In this document: piece after piece, positions 49,218-58,381 of the stretch
How the letters are laid out: each line of letters opens with the position of its first letter
How positions within the stretch are numbered: the first letter of the stretch is position 1
Assembly: GCA_046351325.1 (NCBI GenBank)
Contig: JAXLYR010000001.1
Span: forward strand, 124,001 to 188,000
Direction of reading: 5' to 3'
Source of the DNA: Xiheicaenibacterium sp046351325
GTDB taxonomy: Bacteria; Myxococcota_A; Polyangia; Polyangiales; Polyangiaceae
DNA: 64,000 bases
Notes under the pieces: generated by a model
What the model saw: only the letters and a program-made list of their open reading frames with translations
Told to the model about the DNA's origin: nothing
Database searches by the model: none
Position numbers and translations under genes: made by a program

Positions 49218-49967
49218 TTGGGCGCTTGGAAGAGTGAAACGCTTCCTTCTAGCGTGAAGATACATCTTCGGGGGTACGATCACGGCCGGGCCGAGCCGTT
49301 GTCGAAGCAAATCGATCGGCTGAAGAGACTGGTCAGCGGCTTGAGCGCCGCTCACCCCAGGATCACGGGGTTTCGCTGGCGCCCCACCGATGACGTGCCT
49401 GGCGCGCCGCTCCTCACGAACGAGGACTATTCGGCGCTCTTCGCGAACACGGCGCGCTCCTGGAATCAGGGCGGCAAACAATCGACGGTGTGGGGGCCCT
49501 CCATTTGGGCCGAGGACGACGGCGGCCTTCTCGCAACCGCCAACCTCGTCACCGGCCTCGAGTCGACTGGCAACGGCGCGTGGGTCCCCAACCAACTCGA
49601 GGTCGAAATCCAAGAGGGCCTCGCCGAAGAGGTGGCGGCCGATCGCGCTATCGTCCACTTGTTCTTTCGGGCGGTGATCGCCGCCTTCGAGCCGGCGTGG
49701 GGCCACGTCGCCGTCGACTCGTACCCCAACGCGCCAGTCGCTCCATTCCACGATGGCGCGCCGGTGATTGGTTGGATCACCTTCCTGAATAGCCTCTATC
49801 CAGAGCCACCCGCGTTGCCGCAGCCCGCCGTCCGCTACCCGCTCGACGGCGGCACCATCTTCGTCTCCAATCCAAAGGGCAGCGCCTCGGACTCCATCGC
49901 TGCGCTGCGCGCCGCGCTCGCTCGCGGGTCCGTCCTCCTGCCAGCGCGGGCGCTCTCCAGAAGCTGA
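49218..49967 (+). CDS. Imm52-like immunity protein candidate
   Basis: The 249-residue protein resembles the Imm52 polymorphic-toxin immunity family. It has WGPSIWAEDDGGLLATAN, a helical middle, then APVIGWITFLNSLYPEPPAL and a late GGTIFVSNP. No signal or TM is seen, so it would act in the cytosol. Its stop is 51 bp from the convergent lipase-like effector gene. TTG 49218 is used because AAGGAG lies 11 nt upstream. GTG 49254 is the alternative (no ribosome-binding site). Confidence 0.55.
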   Translation: MGAWKSETLPSSVKIHLRGYDHGRAEPLSKQIDRLKRLVSGLSAAHPRITGFRWRPTDDVPGAPLLTNEDYSALFANTARSWNQGGKQSTVWGPSIWAEDDGGLLATANLVTGLESTGNGAWVPNQLEVEIQEGLAEEVAADRAIVHLFFRAVIAAFEPAWGHVAVDSYPNAPVAPFHDGAPVIGWITFLNSLYPEPPALPQPAVRYPLDGGTIFVSNPKGSASDSIAALRAALARGSVLLPARALSRS

Positions 49968-50018
49968 CAGCCCACACGGCCCGCCGAACGACCTACCGGC
50001 GGGCCGGCGAGCCAAACC

Positions 50019-52052
50019 TCATACAGCCTTCATCCACTCAGCCTGCAGCGCCTTGATGTCATCCTTCAAGGCGTTGACCACATCGTCCTCGTTCATCATG
50101 GATGTGTGCGCGAACTGGGAGAAAGCCCTCGATTTGCTATCCAGCGGCACCGAGATCAAGTCTTCGGGCGGCTTGGACGAGAAGAGCGGCACGACGCCGT
50201 CTCCCCAATAGAGCGCGCTGGGCTCCGTAGACTCCGAGGGGGCGCCCATCGTCATGCCGACCAAGCTCGGCAAGAGCTGCCACTTGGCGACATTGGCGTC
50301 ATAGTTGGAGTACATCTCCAAACACATCAATATCGAACCGCCGTCCGTGGGCAGGTCATTCACATAATAGGAGATCGTCCGCGGGTGGATATACGCGCGA
50401 GGGTGCGGAGTCTCGATCTCCCTCTCGATGGGTTCGTTCACTTGGCGTTCATTCTCCGCCTGCTCTTCTTTGGTGAGCGCGTGATTGACTGGCTGCGCGG
50501 CCGGGGCGGCGCGGACTGGGGCAAAGACGGACTTGAGGAACGGGATGAGACCGCGCTTCTCTTCTTTGGGGTGGAGCGTGAGCGCGTCGTGGAAAGAGAG
50601 CGCCAGATTGACATTCGCCCGCGAGATCGCGCGGAGATCGACGACGTCGAGCAGACCCGTAAAAATGTCCGTATAGAGCGCGCGGGCGTTGCGGCAGTCG
50701 AAGAACGACTTCGTCACTATATCGATGAGCGCCTTCACCTGAGCTCCCAGGCGCGCGATCGAGTCTCCGTCGTCGAACGACTCGGCGATATGGATGAAGA
50801 CGTCTTGAATCGGCGCAGAGTTCGCGCTGATGAGCTTCGCGTTCGAACGGCGCTCCGCGGCTCTTTGGCGCGAAGCTTCGACCGCGGCGCTGATCTGCGA
50901 GGAGAGGAGCGTGGCGGCCGGAGCGAGGGTCGTCATCCCCGGCTGGGTGAGCACCATCCCAACGTCCAGCATGGTAGGGAACGTGATCAGGTAGCCGTTG
51001 GGGGGGCGCGCCGTCAGCAAGACGTCGAAGAACAGCCAATATCGCTGCTTGTTGCAGAAGATGGCGTTCGGCATCATCTCGTACGCGCTCGGGAGCTGCC
51101 GCGCGAAATAGATCGTCTCTTTGCGCGTGAGCATCTTGCCCGCGCCGATGGTCAATATCCAATAGAGCGTCCCGAAGAGGCCCTGGGCGGCGCCGGCCGG
51201 ATTGCTGGCCATAGTCGTCGCCGCAGCGAGGGCCGTGGTGGCCAGGGTCGCGGCCTCGTCCGCGACGGTCTCCTCGTGATCCTCCTCGAACTCTCCGTGG
51301 AAGTAGTCGCGCAGATACACCCCAGGGATGCCGTGCTTGAGCTGCGAGTAAGCAGTAGGCGCGCCGAGGATGGGCGTCCCGACCAAGAACATCGCGAAGA
51401 CGCGCGACTCACCGCCTAGCACCCGCGAATAATAGCGGGCGATGTTCCCGCCCATTCCGTGCGCGACGATGATGCACTTGGACTCTTTGGTCTCCTCGAG
51501 CGCGCGCGCCACGACGTCCGCGAGCGCCAGCGCCGACTTGGCGTTGTCTTGCCGCCAGTCGTAGCCGCAACAATACACGCGCGGCTCGATCCCGAGCTTC
51601 TCGGCGTCGCCGGTCGCGAGCCATTTCTCGTCGCCCTCATGGCCCGCGAGCCCGCGGACGAGCTTGTCGTAATATGCTGTAACGAGGTGATAATAGTTCG
51701 CCACCCGCGCCACCGCCGTGCGCTCTTGCTCCGATTGGAACTTGTGCGAAGTATCCGGCTCCAGCGCGGCGCTCACTTGCTGGAGGCGCTCCCAGTCACA
51801 GGCGAAGGGCCCAGGCGTGACGATGGGACGGTCGCGCTTGCCGCGTCCCACTGGCGGCCCCGAAGCCCCCAAGAACGACATGGGGAAGCCAGTGGGATTC
51901 CAGATGATCTTCTGGCCCTCCGGCTCGGTGAGACGTGTCCCCATGAAATCGGGCACGACCACGATGGGCAGGAGCCGCCCGCGGCGGCGGAGCAAGAAGT
52001 GCTTGTCGGAGCCGAGCTTCGCGTATCCCGTGTGAGTCGACGCCGCGGTCAT
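50019..52052 (-). CDS. LCAT-like alpha/beta-hydrolase T6SS effector candidate (nucleophile missing)
   Basis: The 677-residue protein has the LCAT/PDAT-like start PIVVVPDFMGTRL and CCGYDWRQDNAKSAL. It then has the elbow IIVAHGMGGNIARYY where the family has HSMGG: position 199 is Gly (codon GGA), not Ser. The later YWGDGVVPLFSS and QFAHTSMMNED still supply the usual Asp and His. A long mixed helical insert (about 270-560) separates the two halves. ATG 52052 overlaps the VgrG stop by 1 nt with GGAGG 6 nt upstream, so it is translationally coupled to VgrG and is probably delivered by it. Catalysis is doubtful as written. Confidence 0.8.
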   Translation of the reverse strand: MTAASTHTGYAKLGSDKHFLLRRRGRLLPIVVVPDFMGTRLTEPEGQKIIWNPTGFPMSFLGASGPPVGRGKRDRPIVTPGPFACDWERLQQVSAALEPDTSHKFQSEQERTAVARVANYYHLVTAYYDKLVRGLAGHEGDEKWLATGDAEKLGIEPRVYCCGYDWRQDNAKSALALADVVARALEETKESKCIIVAHGMGGNIARYYSRVLGGESRVFAMFLVGTPILGAPTAYSQLKHGIPGVYLRDYFHGEFEEDHEETVADEAATLATTALAAATTMASNPAGAAQGLFGTLYWILTIGAGKMLTRKETIYFARQLPSAYEMMPNAIFCNKQRYWLFFDVLLTARPPNGYLITFPTMLDVGMVLTQPGMTTLAPAATLLSSQISAAVEASRQRAAERRSNAKLISANSAPIQDVFIHIAESFDDGDSIARLGAQVKALIDIVTKSFFDCRNARALYTDIFTGLLDVVDLRAISRANVNLALSFHDALTLHPKEEKRGLIPFLKSVFAPVRAAPAAQPVNHALTKEEQAENERQVNEPIEREIETPHPRAYIHPRTISYYVNDLPTDGGSILMCLEMYSNYDANVAKWQLLPSLVGMTMGAPSESTEPSALYWGDGVVPLFSSKPPEDLISVPLDSKSRAFSQFAHTSMMNEDDVVNALKDDIKALQAEWMKAV

Positions 52053-55000
52053 CACTTACCTCCTCGTTGCTGGGTTTGCCCCGAATAGAGCCGATCGAGC
52101 TGGGTCTTCGTCGACTCGCTCTCGTTGCGCGGCGACGTGTCGGAGAGCTTGCCGCTCGGTCGAACGACGATGTCCTTCTGGAAGTCTTTGATAGCTTCGA
52201 CGGTGGCCGCTTCGTCGCCGTCGCCGGCCTCATAGCCCAGGTTCTGGAGCCGGATTCGAGCTCCGTCGAGGGTGTCGGCGGCGGGGAGGTCGGACTCGAG
52301 GAGCGTCAACTCCCACTCGAGCGGAACGTCATACATCGTCTTGTAGTCTTCCACTTCGTTGGCGTAGACGATTACGTGTACCTGCTTGGGTTCGCCCGGG
52401 ATGTTGCCAGTCACCTTTCCGTGGTCGTCGGTGGTTGCCTCGCCGATGAAGCCGTCGGCGATGAACCTGCAGCGCGTCTGTTTGAGCGGCGCACCGCGAG
52501 CCGCCGCCGAAGTGTGCGTCAGCTCCAGCTTGAGCTCTCGTGTCGAGGGCTGATCGGACCCCGGCGACGAGGGCCCCCCCTTCTCCGCGGCCGAGCTGCT
52601 GGATCCAGAGCCAGTGTTCAGCTTGATTGAAGAGCCGCGGATCGTGACCCCCCCACCCGCTGCGACGACTACGCGACTATCCAACCCAACCGTGGCGCCC
52701 TGCGTGGTGGTCATGGAGATCTGGCTCGCACCGCTGACCTCCATTCCGCTCGAGTCGACGACGAGCTGCGTCACATCGGCCTTGAGCTCCATCTTGTCGG
52801 AGGCCGCAGACTTCAACGTGCCGGTCGCGAGGTTGATAGTGTCGGTGCCATTGAGGACGATCTTCTTGGCCGAGAGCTTGATCTCGTCTTTGGTGATTTG
52901 GATGAAGCTGTCGCCGCACTCGAGCCGCAGACAGGATTTGTCAGTCTTGTCGTCCCACGTCTCCGCTTTGATGACGACGCGTTCGGTCGCCGTGAAATAG
53001 GCGCTGCCTTGCACGTAGCCGACGGCGTTGGTCTTGCTCTGCGCGGTCGTGCCGCCGACCTGGAGGATGGTGTTGCCGTGGACCGTCAAGCTGTGGTCAC
53101 CACGAATCACTTTGAGATCGTCGTGCGCGACCTCGGCGACGGCGTTGCCGCTGACGAGCGCCACCGACGCCCCCCCCACTTGCTCGAGCTTGTCGAGCAG
53201 GGCGCCCTCGATGCAGCGGCCGCCTACCTGAACGGTCCTATGACCACCAACGAGCTCGACCGAGTCCTCACCGACGGCAACCATTCGCCTCTCACCGATC
53301 GCGATGTCTTGCTGCTTGTCGACGTTGAGAGACTGGCTGCCTTTGACGTTCAGTCGGTGCTCGTCGCCCACCTCTTCGTGGAAGTCCTTCTCGGCGTGGA
53401 TATACACGCGCTCGAGGCCGGCGCTGTCTTCGAAGGCAATCTCATTGAAGCCTGCGCCGTCAGGCACGGACTGCGACCGGATCGAGCTTCGCGTCCGCCG
53501 CTCCGGCAAGGGCTCGGGAGTGGCGTGGGTGGCGTTGTAGACAGCCCCTGCGACGACGGGGCGATCTGGGTCGCCACCCAGGAAATTGACGATGACCTCC
53601 ATCCCGACCCGCGGAACGAACTGGAAGCCATATCCCGTCCCTGCCCAAGGCGTCAGCACACGAACCCAGCACGAGCTCGACGCGACGTACTTTCCTTTTC
53701 GGTCCCAATGAAACTGGATCTTCACCCGCCCAAACCGGTCCGTATGAATGGCTTGCCCGGGCGGTCCCACCACGACTGCAGACTCGCTGTGCACGTTGCG
53801 CTTGCGCTCGATGCGTGCTGGCCGAAATGGCACGTCGGCCGGGACAAGCTCGTAGCGGTTCTGATAGAGCGGCCGCGCGCTCGACTCGCTGAGGGCCTTT
53901 ATGAGCGCGTCGCGGACCTCACCTTCGCCCAAGAGGCGGCGGCGCAGCTCGAGGTCGTAGATCGCCGAGGCCGTCGCGCCGATGATTCGTGAGATCGCCG
54001 CCGAGAGTGCCGCGTCGTCGACCATCGCCGGCGGCTCGAACCCGCCCAGGGCGGCGTCGTGCGCCTCGTGGATGACGCGAATCGGAGTGAACTCGCGGTT
54101 CTCGAACGGCGCCGGAGAGTCTTCGATGGCGAGGCGAAAGCCAGGCAAGACCCGCGGACACAAACTGGACCCGGCGACCACGGCAGCGCGCGCGCGGTAT
54201 TGCTCGAGGACCCTCTCTGGTTGGTCGTTTTGAAGCACGGGCAGCTCATATTCACTATGGTGCTCATAGATCTCGAGCTCGCGCTTGCCCGCCCCAACGT
54301 CTTCGACGGTGTGGTCCTTCTCCAAGAGCTGCATCGGCCGCCGGAAGTTGTAGTCGCGGAGCTGGGCCTTCGTCGGCGCCACGCTGCGCGTGGCCGCCAT
54401 GGATATAACCTTGTCAAAGGAATCCGCTCCGGTGTGCCCGGCCTGGAAGTGCAGCCGGAGCGGCTGTGCGTTCGGGCCGCGCCCGGCGGTGTCGTACATA
54501 CAAAGAACATCGGTGTTGGTGGCGCTCTCGCCGCCCGCGCCCGCCGATTGAGACGCGTCGCTCCACACCATTTGGTCGGGGTCGGAGTCGGGGATGGCGG
54601 CGTCCGCCACGACGCCAGCGAGCCCACCGACCGAGGTCATTGTCCCGCCGCCCACCCCACTCGACTCCGCCGTCGACGAGACGCCGGTCATGGCCATTCC
54701 GGAGACCATCGAGAAGTACCCGCCATAGGTAATGACGTCTCTAGCGGTGAAGTTGGGGCTCCCGCCCGAGCTGGACGCTACGGTGAACTCGTCCGTGTGC
54801 GCGAAGAGAAAGAAGATCCCCTCCTCGGCCATCAAGCGCGTCACGAACTCGAAATCGGTCTCCTCGTATTGTGTGCAATACGTCCGCCGCAAGTACGAGC
54901 GGTCGAGCTGCCACGTGTGCGGGACACTGGCCTCGCCGAGGACCTTGCTGATGATCTCGAATACGTGCTGGTTTTGAAAGATGCGCGTGTTGCGCCGGTG

Positions 55001-55309
55001 CGTGAGCAACCACATCGTGGGCCTAACGGTCAATCGCAGGCAGAGGCCGGGCAATGCCAGGCGCCGGGGCAGGACCTCGACGGAGGCGACGACGCCATAG
55101 CGGAAGCTGTCGCGCTCGTGCATGTCGAACCCGACGCGCCTGCCGATGAAGCGCTCCTCCGCCGCGGTGAGCGGCACGTCCGCGGCGTCATCGCTGGAGA
55201 CGATCATCAGCGTGAACGAGGAGAGTTCGTTCATCGCCTCTTCGCCGACCACCGACACGAGGCGCCAGGCGTCTCTTTGGCCCATTTCGTCCGCGAGCAT
55301 GAATCGCAT
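52052..55309 (-). CDS. vgrG: VgrG spike with C-terminal adaptor and peptidoglycan-binding-like extension
   Basis: The 1085-residue protein has the gp27-like head (DFEFVTRLMAEEGIFFLF and PMQLLEKDHTVEDVG), then the gp5-like OB region FGRVKIQFHWDRKGKY...VGMEVIVNFLGGDP. The Val/Gly-rich gp5C beta-helix follows to about 910. A C-terminal extension has a beta-sandwich-like part (CRFIADGFIGEATTDDHGK) and a peptidoglycan-binding-type helix bundle (ARIRLQNLGYEAGDGDE and ATVEAIKDFQKD). ATG 55309 follows GGGGAGACAC; the frame upstream has no match. It caps the T6SS tube and probably carries the lipase-like protein. No other T6SS core gene is in the window. Confidence 0.95.
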   Translation of the reverse strand: MRFMLADEMGQRDAWRLVSVVGEEAMNELSSFTLMIVSSDDAADVPLTAAEERFIGRRVGFDMHERDSFRYGVVASVEVLPRRLALPGLCLRLTVRPTMWLLTHRRNTRIFQNQHVFEIISKVLGEASVPHTWQLDRSYLRRTYCTQYEETDFEFVTRLMAEEGIFFLFAHTDEFTVASSSGGSPNFTARDVITYGGYFSMVSGMAMTGVSSTAESSGVGGGTMTSVGGLAGVVADAAIPDSDPDQMVWSDASQSAGAGGESATNTDVLCMYDTAGRGPNAQPLRLHFQAGHTGADSFDKVISMAATRSVAPTKAQLRDYNFRRPMQLLEKDHTVEDVGAGKRELEIYEHHSEYELPVLQNDQPERVLEQYRARAAVVAGSSLCPRVLPGFRLAIEDSPAPFENREFTPIRVIHEAHDAALGGFEPPAMVDDAALSAAISRIIGATASAIYDLELRRRLLGEGEVRDALIKALSESSARPLYQNRYELVPADVPFRPARIERKRNVHSESAVVVGPPGQAIHTDRFGRVKIQFHWDRKGKYVASSSCWVRVLTPWAGTGYGFQFVPRVGMEVIVNFLGGDPDRPVVAGAVYNATHATPEPLPERRTRSSIRSQSVPDGAGFNEIAFEDSAGLERVYIHAEKDFHEEVGDEHRLNVKGSQSLNVDKQQDIAIGERRMVAVGEDSVELVGGHRTVQVGGRCIEGALLDKLEQVGGASVALVSGNAVAEVAHDDLKVIRGDHSLTVHGNTILQVGGTTAQSKTNAVGYVQGSAYFTATERVVIKAETWDDKTDKSCLRLECGDSFIQITKDEIKLSAKKIVLNGTDTINLATGTLKSAASDKMELKADVTQLVVDSSGMEVSGASQISMTTTQGATVGLDSRVVVAAGGGVTIRGSSIKLNTGSGSSSSAAEKGGPSSPGSDQPSTRELKLELTHTSAAARGAPLKQTRCRFIADGFIGEATTDDHGKVTGNIPGEPKQVHVIVYANEVEDYKTMYDVPLEWELTLLESDLPAADTLDGARIRLQNLGYEAGDGDEAATVEAIKDFQKDIVVRPSGKLSDTSPRNESESTKTQLDRLYSGQTQQRGGK

Positions 55310-55528
55310 GTGTCTCCCCGATCGTCGGCCACGCACGCTGGCCCCCCGAGTCCCCATCGCTTTGCGTCGCGCCGACTCGGATGATGGCAGCCGAGCGCTG
55401 ACGGCGATCGAGGAGGGTACACGACAATAGGGGTCGTCGCTCGCTCGACTCTGGTCCTTTCGCGGCGGGCCTCGTTGGCGCGGCCTCGAGGTCAGGACGC
55501 CGTGCAGAACCGTGGATCGCCACCACTG

Positions 55529-56089
55529 TCAGTGTCGTACGCGACCGTCTCTCTCGTCGGTGACGATCGACACGAGCACGGACGCGTGCGCCTTCCCAGT
55601 CTTCCTCAGTAGATGCTTGAGCCGCGCGTCATAGGCCGCGCAGTCGCCTGTAGCGAGCGCCAGCAAGCGGTCCCCTACCCTGGCCTCGATGCTCCCTCGC
55701 AATACCAATAGGACCTCGAACCCGTCGTGCTCCGGCAGATCGTGCTCGAGGAAGCTGGGCCCCGGATCCACCACGTACATCGCGATAGGGCGTTCCCTGT
55801 TCGCGGCGAGGATGGCCTCGACACCATAGAGCTCGTCCCCCGGGAGGCGTGGTCGCTCGTCCTTTCGGACTACCGAGATCTCGGACGCGGTCGCCTTCTC
55901 GCCAAACAGCTCCGACATCTCGACCCCGAGAGCCTTGGCCAACGCCATGAGGGTGCCCAGCGATGGGGTCTTCTCTCCTCGCTCGATGCGCGACAGGTGA
56001 GCCTTGTGGATCCCGGCCTGCGCGGCCAGCGTCTCGATGGTCATCCCCTTCCGCTTTCGTACTGACCTCAGCCGTGACGCGACGAGCAT
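55529..56089 (-). CDS. XRE-family regulator with cupin domain
   Basis: The 186-residue protein has a helix-turn-helix (about 8-62: TIETLAAQAGIHKAHLSRIE) and a C-terminal cupin (about 95-175: PGPSFLEHDLPEHDGFEVLL and VGDRLLALATGDCAAYDA). This HipB/PuuR-like layout usually senses a small molecule through the cupin. It is divergent from a cupin/SMP-30-like lipoprotein gene, with GACAAC half-sites between. ATG 56089 is used (MLVASRLRSV). Confidence 0.9.
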   Translation of the reverse strand: MLVASRLRSVRKRKGMTIETLAAQAGIHKAHLSRIERGEKTPSLGTLMALAKALGVEMSELFGEKATASEISVVRKDERPRLPGDELYGVEAILAANRERPIAMYVVDPGPSFLEHDLPEHDGFEVLLVLRGSIEARVGDRLLALATGDCAAYDARLKHLLRKTGKAHASVLVSIVTDERDGRVRH

Positions 56090-56136
56090 CGAACAGTCAT
56101 GGCAGATGCGCGCGGAAGAAGGCAATCGACATCCGC

Positions 56137-56234
56137 TTGACAACAACATGCCCTAAGGACAACTTGTTGGCCGAGCGAAGCGAGGGCAACGAGTCCCCTG
56201 TTGGGCGAGCGAACGCGAGCACAAGTTGTTGTCC
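56137..56234. promoter_or_regulatory. Candidate operator sites of the XRE regulator
   Basis: The divergent space holds a TTGACA (56137-56142), palindrome CAAC-TT-GTTG (56160-56169) and palindrome ACAA-G-TTGT (56221-56229). GGACAAC (56157-56163) faces GTTGTCC (56228-56234). GACAAC half-sites recur three times. The spacing suits binding by the adjacent HTH protein. Confidence 0.45.
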
Positions 56235-56237
56235 ACG

Positions 56238-57605
56238 ATGACTTCGACGCGATGGTTGTCCTGGTGCTTGCCTTTCGTTCTCGGTGCGTGCGCCGCCTCT
56301 CCCGGCAGCCAATCCGAGCCTTCAACCACGGTCACAGCGGCGGCTCTCAGCCCCGGACAAGTAGAGCGCAAGATCATCGAGAGAGTCTTGATCGAGGGCA
56401 CGGACGAGGAGTTCGATCTGATGCTCGCGACCTTCGGCCCCGGCGCCGAGAGCCCGCCCCACACCCACCCCGTCGTCGGACTCAACTACATCGTGGAAGG
56501 GGCAGTCGAGTCGCAGTACGAGGGTGAGCCGCTCAAGACCTATGTCGCCGGCGAGTCCTATCAGGACCCGCCAAACCGAAAGCACCTGGTCTTCAGGAAC
56601 AAGAGTCAGGAGAAGCCACTCAGGTTTCTCGTGGCATTCCGGATCAAGAGGGGCGCCTCCTTCAAGGTCGACCTCGACCCGAAACCACCGGCGCCCATCC
56701 CGATTTCCAAGGCTGCGCTCTATCCCGAGGGCATCGACTACGACAAGGGCCGGAATCGATTTCTCCTAGGCTCCTTCCGCGAAGGCGCCGTTTACGAGGT
56801 CTCCGCCGATGGCACACCCAGGCCTTTCGTCAGTGATCCGGAGCTGCACTCTGTACTCGGCATTCGAATCGACGAAGCCAGGAATCGGCTGCTCGTGACC
56901 AATTCGGATATTGGCGCAGCCGCCCGGCCCTACCCGGACGGTCCGGCCAAGCTCGCGGCCCTCGGCATCTACGATCTAGCGACTGGCAAAGCTCTCGACC
57001 ACGTCGACCTCGGCGGACTGACGTCCGGCGCGCGGCACCTCGCGAACGATCTAGCTATCGACGCCAATGGGAACGCTTACATAACCGACAGCTTCTCTCC
57101 GGTGATCTACAAAGTCGACAAGGAGGGTCACGCGTCTATCTTCCTCGAACACGAGAGTTTTCGTGGCGAGGGGATCGCGCTGAACGGGATCGTCGTGCAT
57201 CCAGACGGGTTCCTCATCGTCGCGAAGAAGGATGACGGCGTCCTCTTCAAGGTGCCGCTCGATGCTCCAGCCACGTTCTCCAAGATCGAGTTGCCCTCCA
57301 AACTGCAGGCTGCCGATGGGCTCGTCCTGCTCGGCCAGGATGGGCTAGCCGTAATCTGCAACAAGACGTCCAAGGCGACCGCGAATTCGGTTTACTCCCT
57401 CATTACCTCGGATCACTGGGGCTCAGCCGATGTGGCGCGCCAGATCCCCATGAGCGACGACTACCCGACGACGGGCACGCTCAAAGACGGTAATCTCTAT
57501 GTCGTACACAGCTCGTTGAACGTCCTCATCGCCAGCCCTCGCGAGCAACAAAGCACGTTGAGAGCCACCGCGACGATCGACCCAGTACAGCTGCTCGCCC
57601 CGTAG
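56238..57605 (+). CDS. Lipoprotein fusing a cupin to an SMP-30/gluconolactonase-like propeller
   Basis: The 455-residue protein has a lipobox VLGAC and a cupin at about 45-140 (FGPGAESPPHTHPVVGLNYI, with HTH metal ligands and a late RKHLVF). A six-bladed propeller follows: YPEGIDYDKGRNRFLLGSF, NDLAIDANGNAYITDSFSP and LKDGNLYVVHSS, as in SMP-30/gluconolactonase. Both modules suit a sugar or lactone substrate in the periplasm. The enzyme activity is inferred. ATG 56238 is used; TTG 56226 is in frame. Confidence 0.8.
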   Translation: MTSTRWLSWCLPFVLGACAASPGSQSEPSTTVTAAALSPGQVERKIIERVLIEGTDEEFDLMLATFGPGAESPPHTHPVVGLNYIVEGAVESQYEGEPLKTYVAGESYQDPPNRKHLVFRNKSQEKPLRFLVAFRIKRGASFKVDLDPKPPAPIPISKAALYPEGIDYDKGRNRFLLGSFREGAVYEVSADGTPRPFVSDPELHSVLGIRIDEARNRLLVTNSDIGAAARPYPDGPAKLAALGIYDLATGKALDHVDLGGLTSGARHLANDLAIDANGNAYITDSFSPVIYKVDKEGHASIFLEHESFRGEGIALNGIVVHPDGFLIVAKKDDGVLFKVPLDAPATFSKIELPSKLQAADGLVLLGQDGLAVICNKTSKATANSVYSLITSDHWGSADVARQIPMSDDYPTTGTLKDGNLYVVHSSLNVLIASPREQQSTLRATATIDPVQLLAP

Positions 57606-57867
57606 CAGCATGCCCTGTCAAAGTCATTGCTGGCACTTCGGGAGAGCTCCACGCCGTGCCTCTACCGCCTGACCGAGGTCATCGCGCTGATGGTCGACGC
57701 GTGCAAACACGCGCCGATACGAAAGAGCGCAGAAGAGCACTGACACCAACGTCAGCAATCAAGAGGCCCTATCGGCTATTCACGCAACGCGCTCACAAGC
57801 GCCAGTCACCGGCAAAGAAGGAGTAGCGCAGTTGGGGCCTCGAAGAGCGGCGGAGGTCGGCGCGGCC

Positions 57868-58299
57868 TCAGTCACCCGAGAAGCCGACGAAGAATATCTC
57901 CTTGGGCGTGTCACCCTCGTACGCCACGATGTAGGTGCCCTCCCAGCGCTCGCGCAGACTCTCGATGAGGGACTTCTCCGCCTCGACTTGCGCGCGCGTC
58001 GGCTTGGTCGTGTCGAAGAGCGCGTCGAGTTGGTCGTCGGTGAGGGGTGCGACAACGGCGAAGTCGGGCGTCTCACCGACGCGCTCCATGTCGAGGATCG
58101 AGTGCGCGCCTTCAGTGGAGAGGCCGACCTCTTCCATCTGTTTGAAGAGATCGTCAATCGACGTCGGCGACTTCACCTGGTATTCGCCGAATCCCTTGTA
58201 ATAGTCGCCCTCGGCGAAGGCCTTCTCGCGCAGCTTCGCGAGCGCGCTACCAATGTCGGACTCGTAAGGCACCCAATAGTCCCAGCCACTCGCACCCAT
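57868..58299 (-). CDS. Small conserved protein of unknown function
   Basis: The 143-residue acidic protein starts MGASGWDYWVPYESDIGSAL. The N-terminal WDYWVPY and ALAKLREKAF/DYYKG are features I have seen in small uncharacterised bacterial proteins, often near polymorphic toxin loci. It ends VAYEGDTPKEIFFVGFSGD. A perfect GGAGGTGA lies 6 nt before ATG 58299. No signal, TM or active-site motif. Its downstream side (57606-57867) holds no supported gene. Confidence 0.75.
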   Translation of the reverse strand: MGASGWDYWVPYESDIGSALAKLREKAFAEGDYYKGFGEYQVKSPTSIDDLFKQMEEVGLSTEGAHSILDMERVGETPDFAVVAPLTDDQLDALFDTTKPTRAQVEAEKSLIESLRERWEGTYIVAYEGDTPKEIFFVGFSGD

Positions 58300-58381
58300 G
58301 TCGCATCACCTCCAGAGTCGCGCGATCTCGTCGCGCAGGTAGCTCGATGTGTCTTGCGTCGCGCTGACGCCCTCGGCCGTC

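Noticed and set aside
58300..58381. Frame ending SSYLRDEIARLWR just before the 143-residue gene
   Set aside because: It looks like a protein tail but has no start codon in frame and no upstream coding partner.
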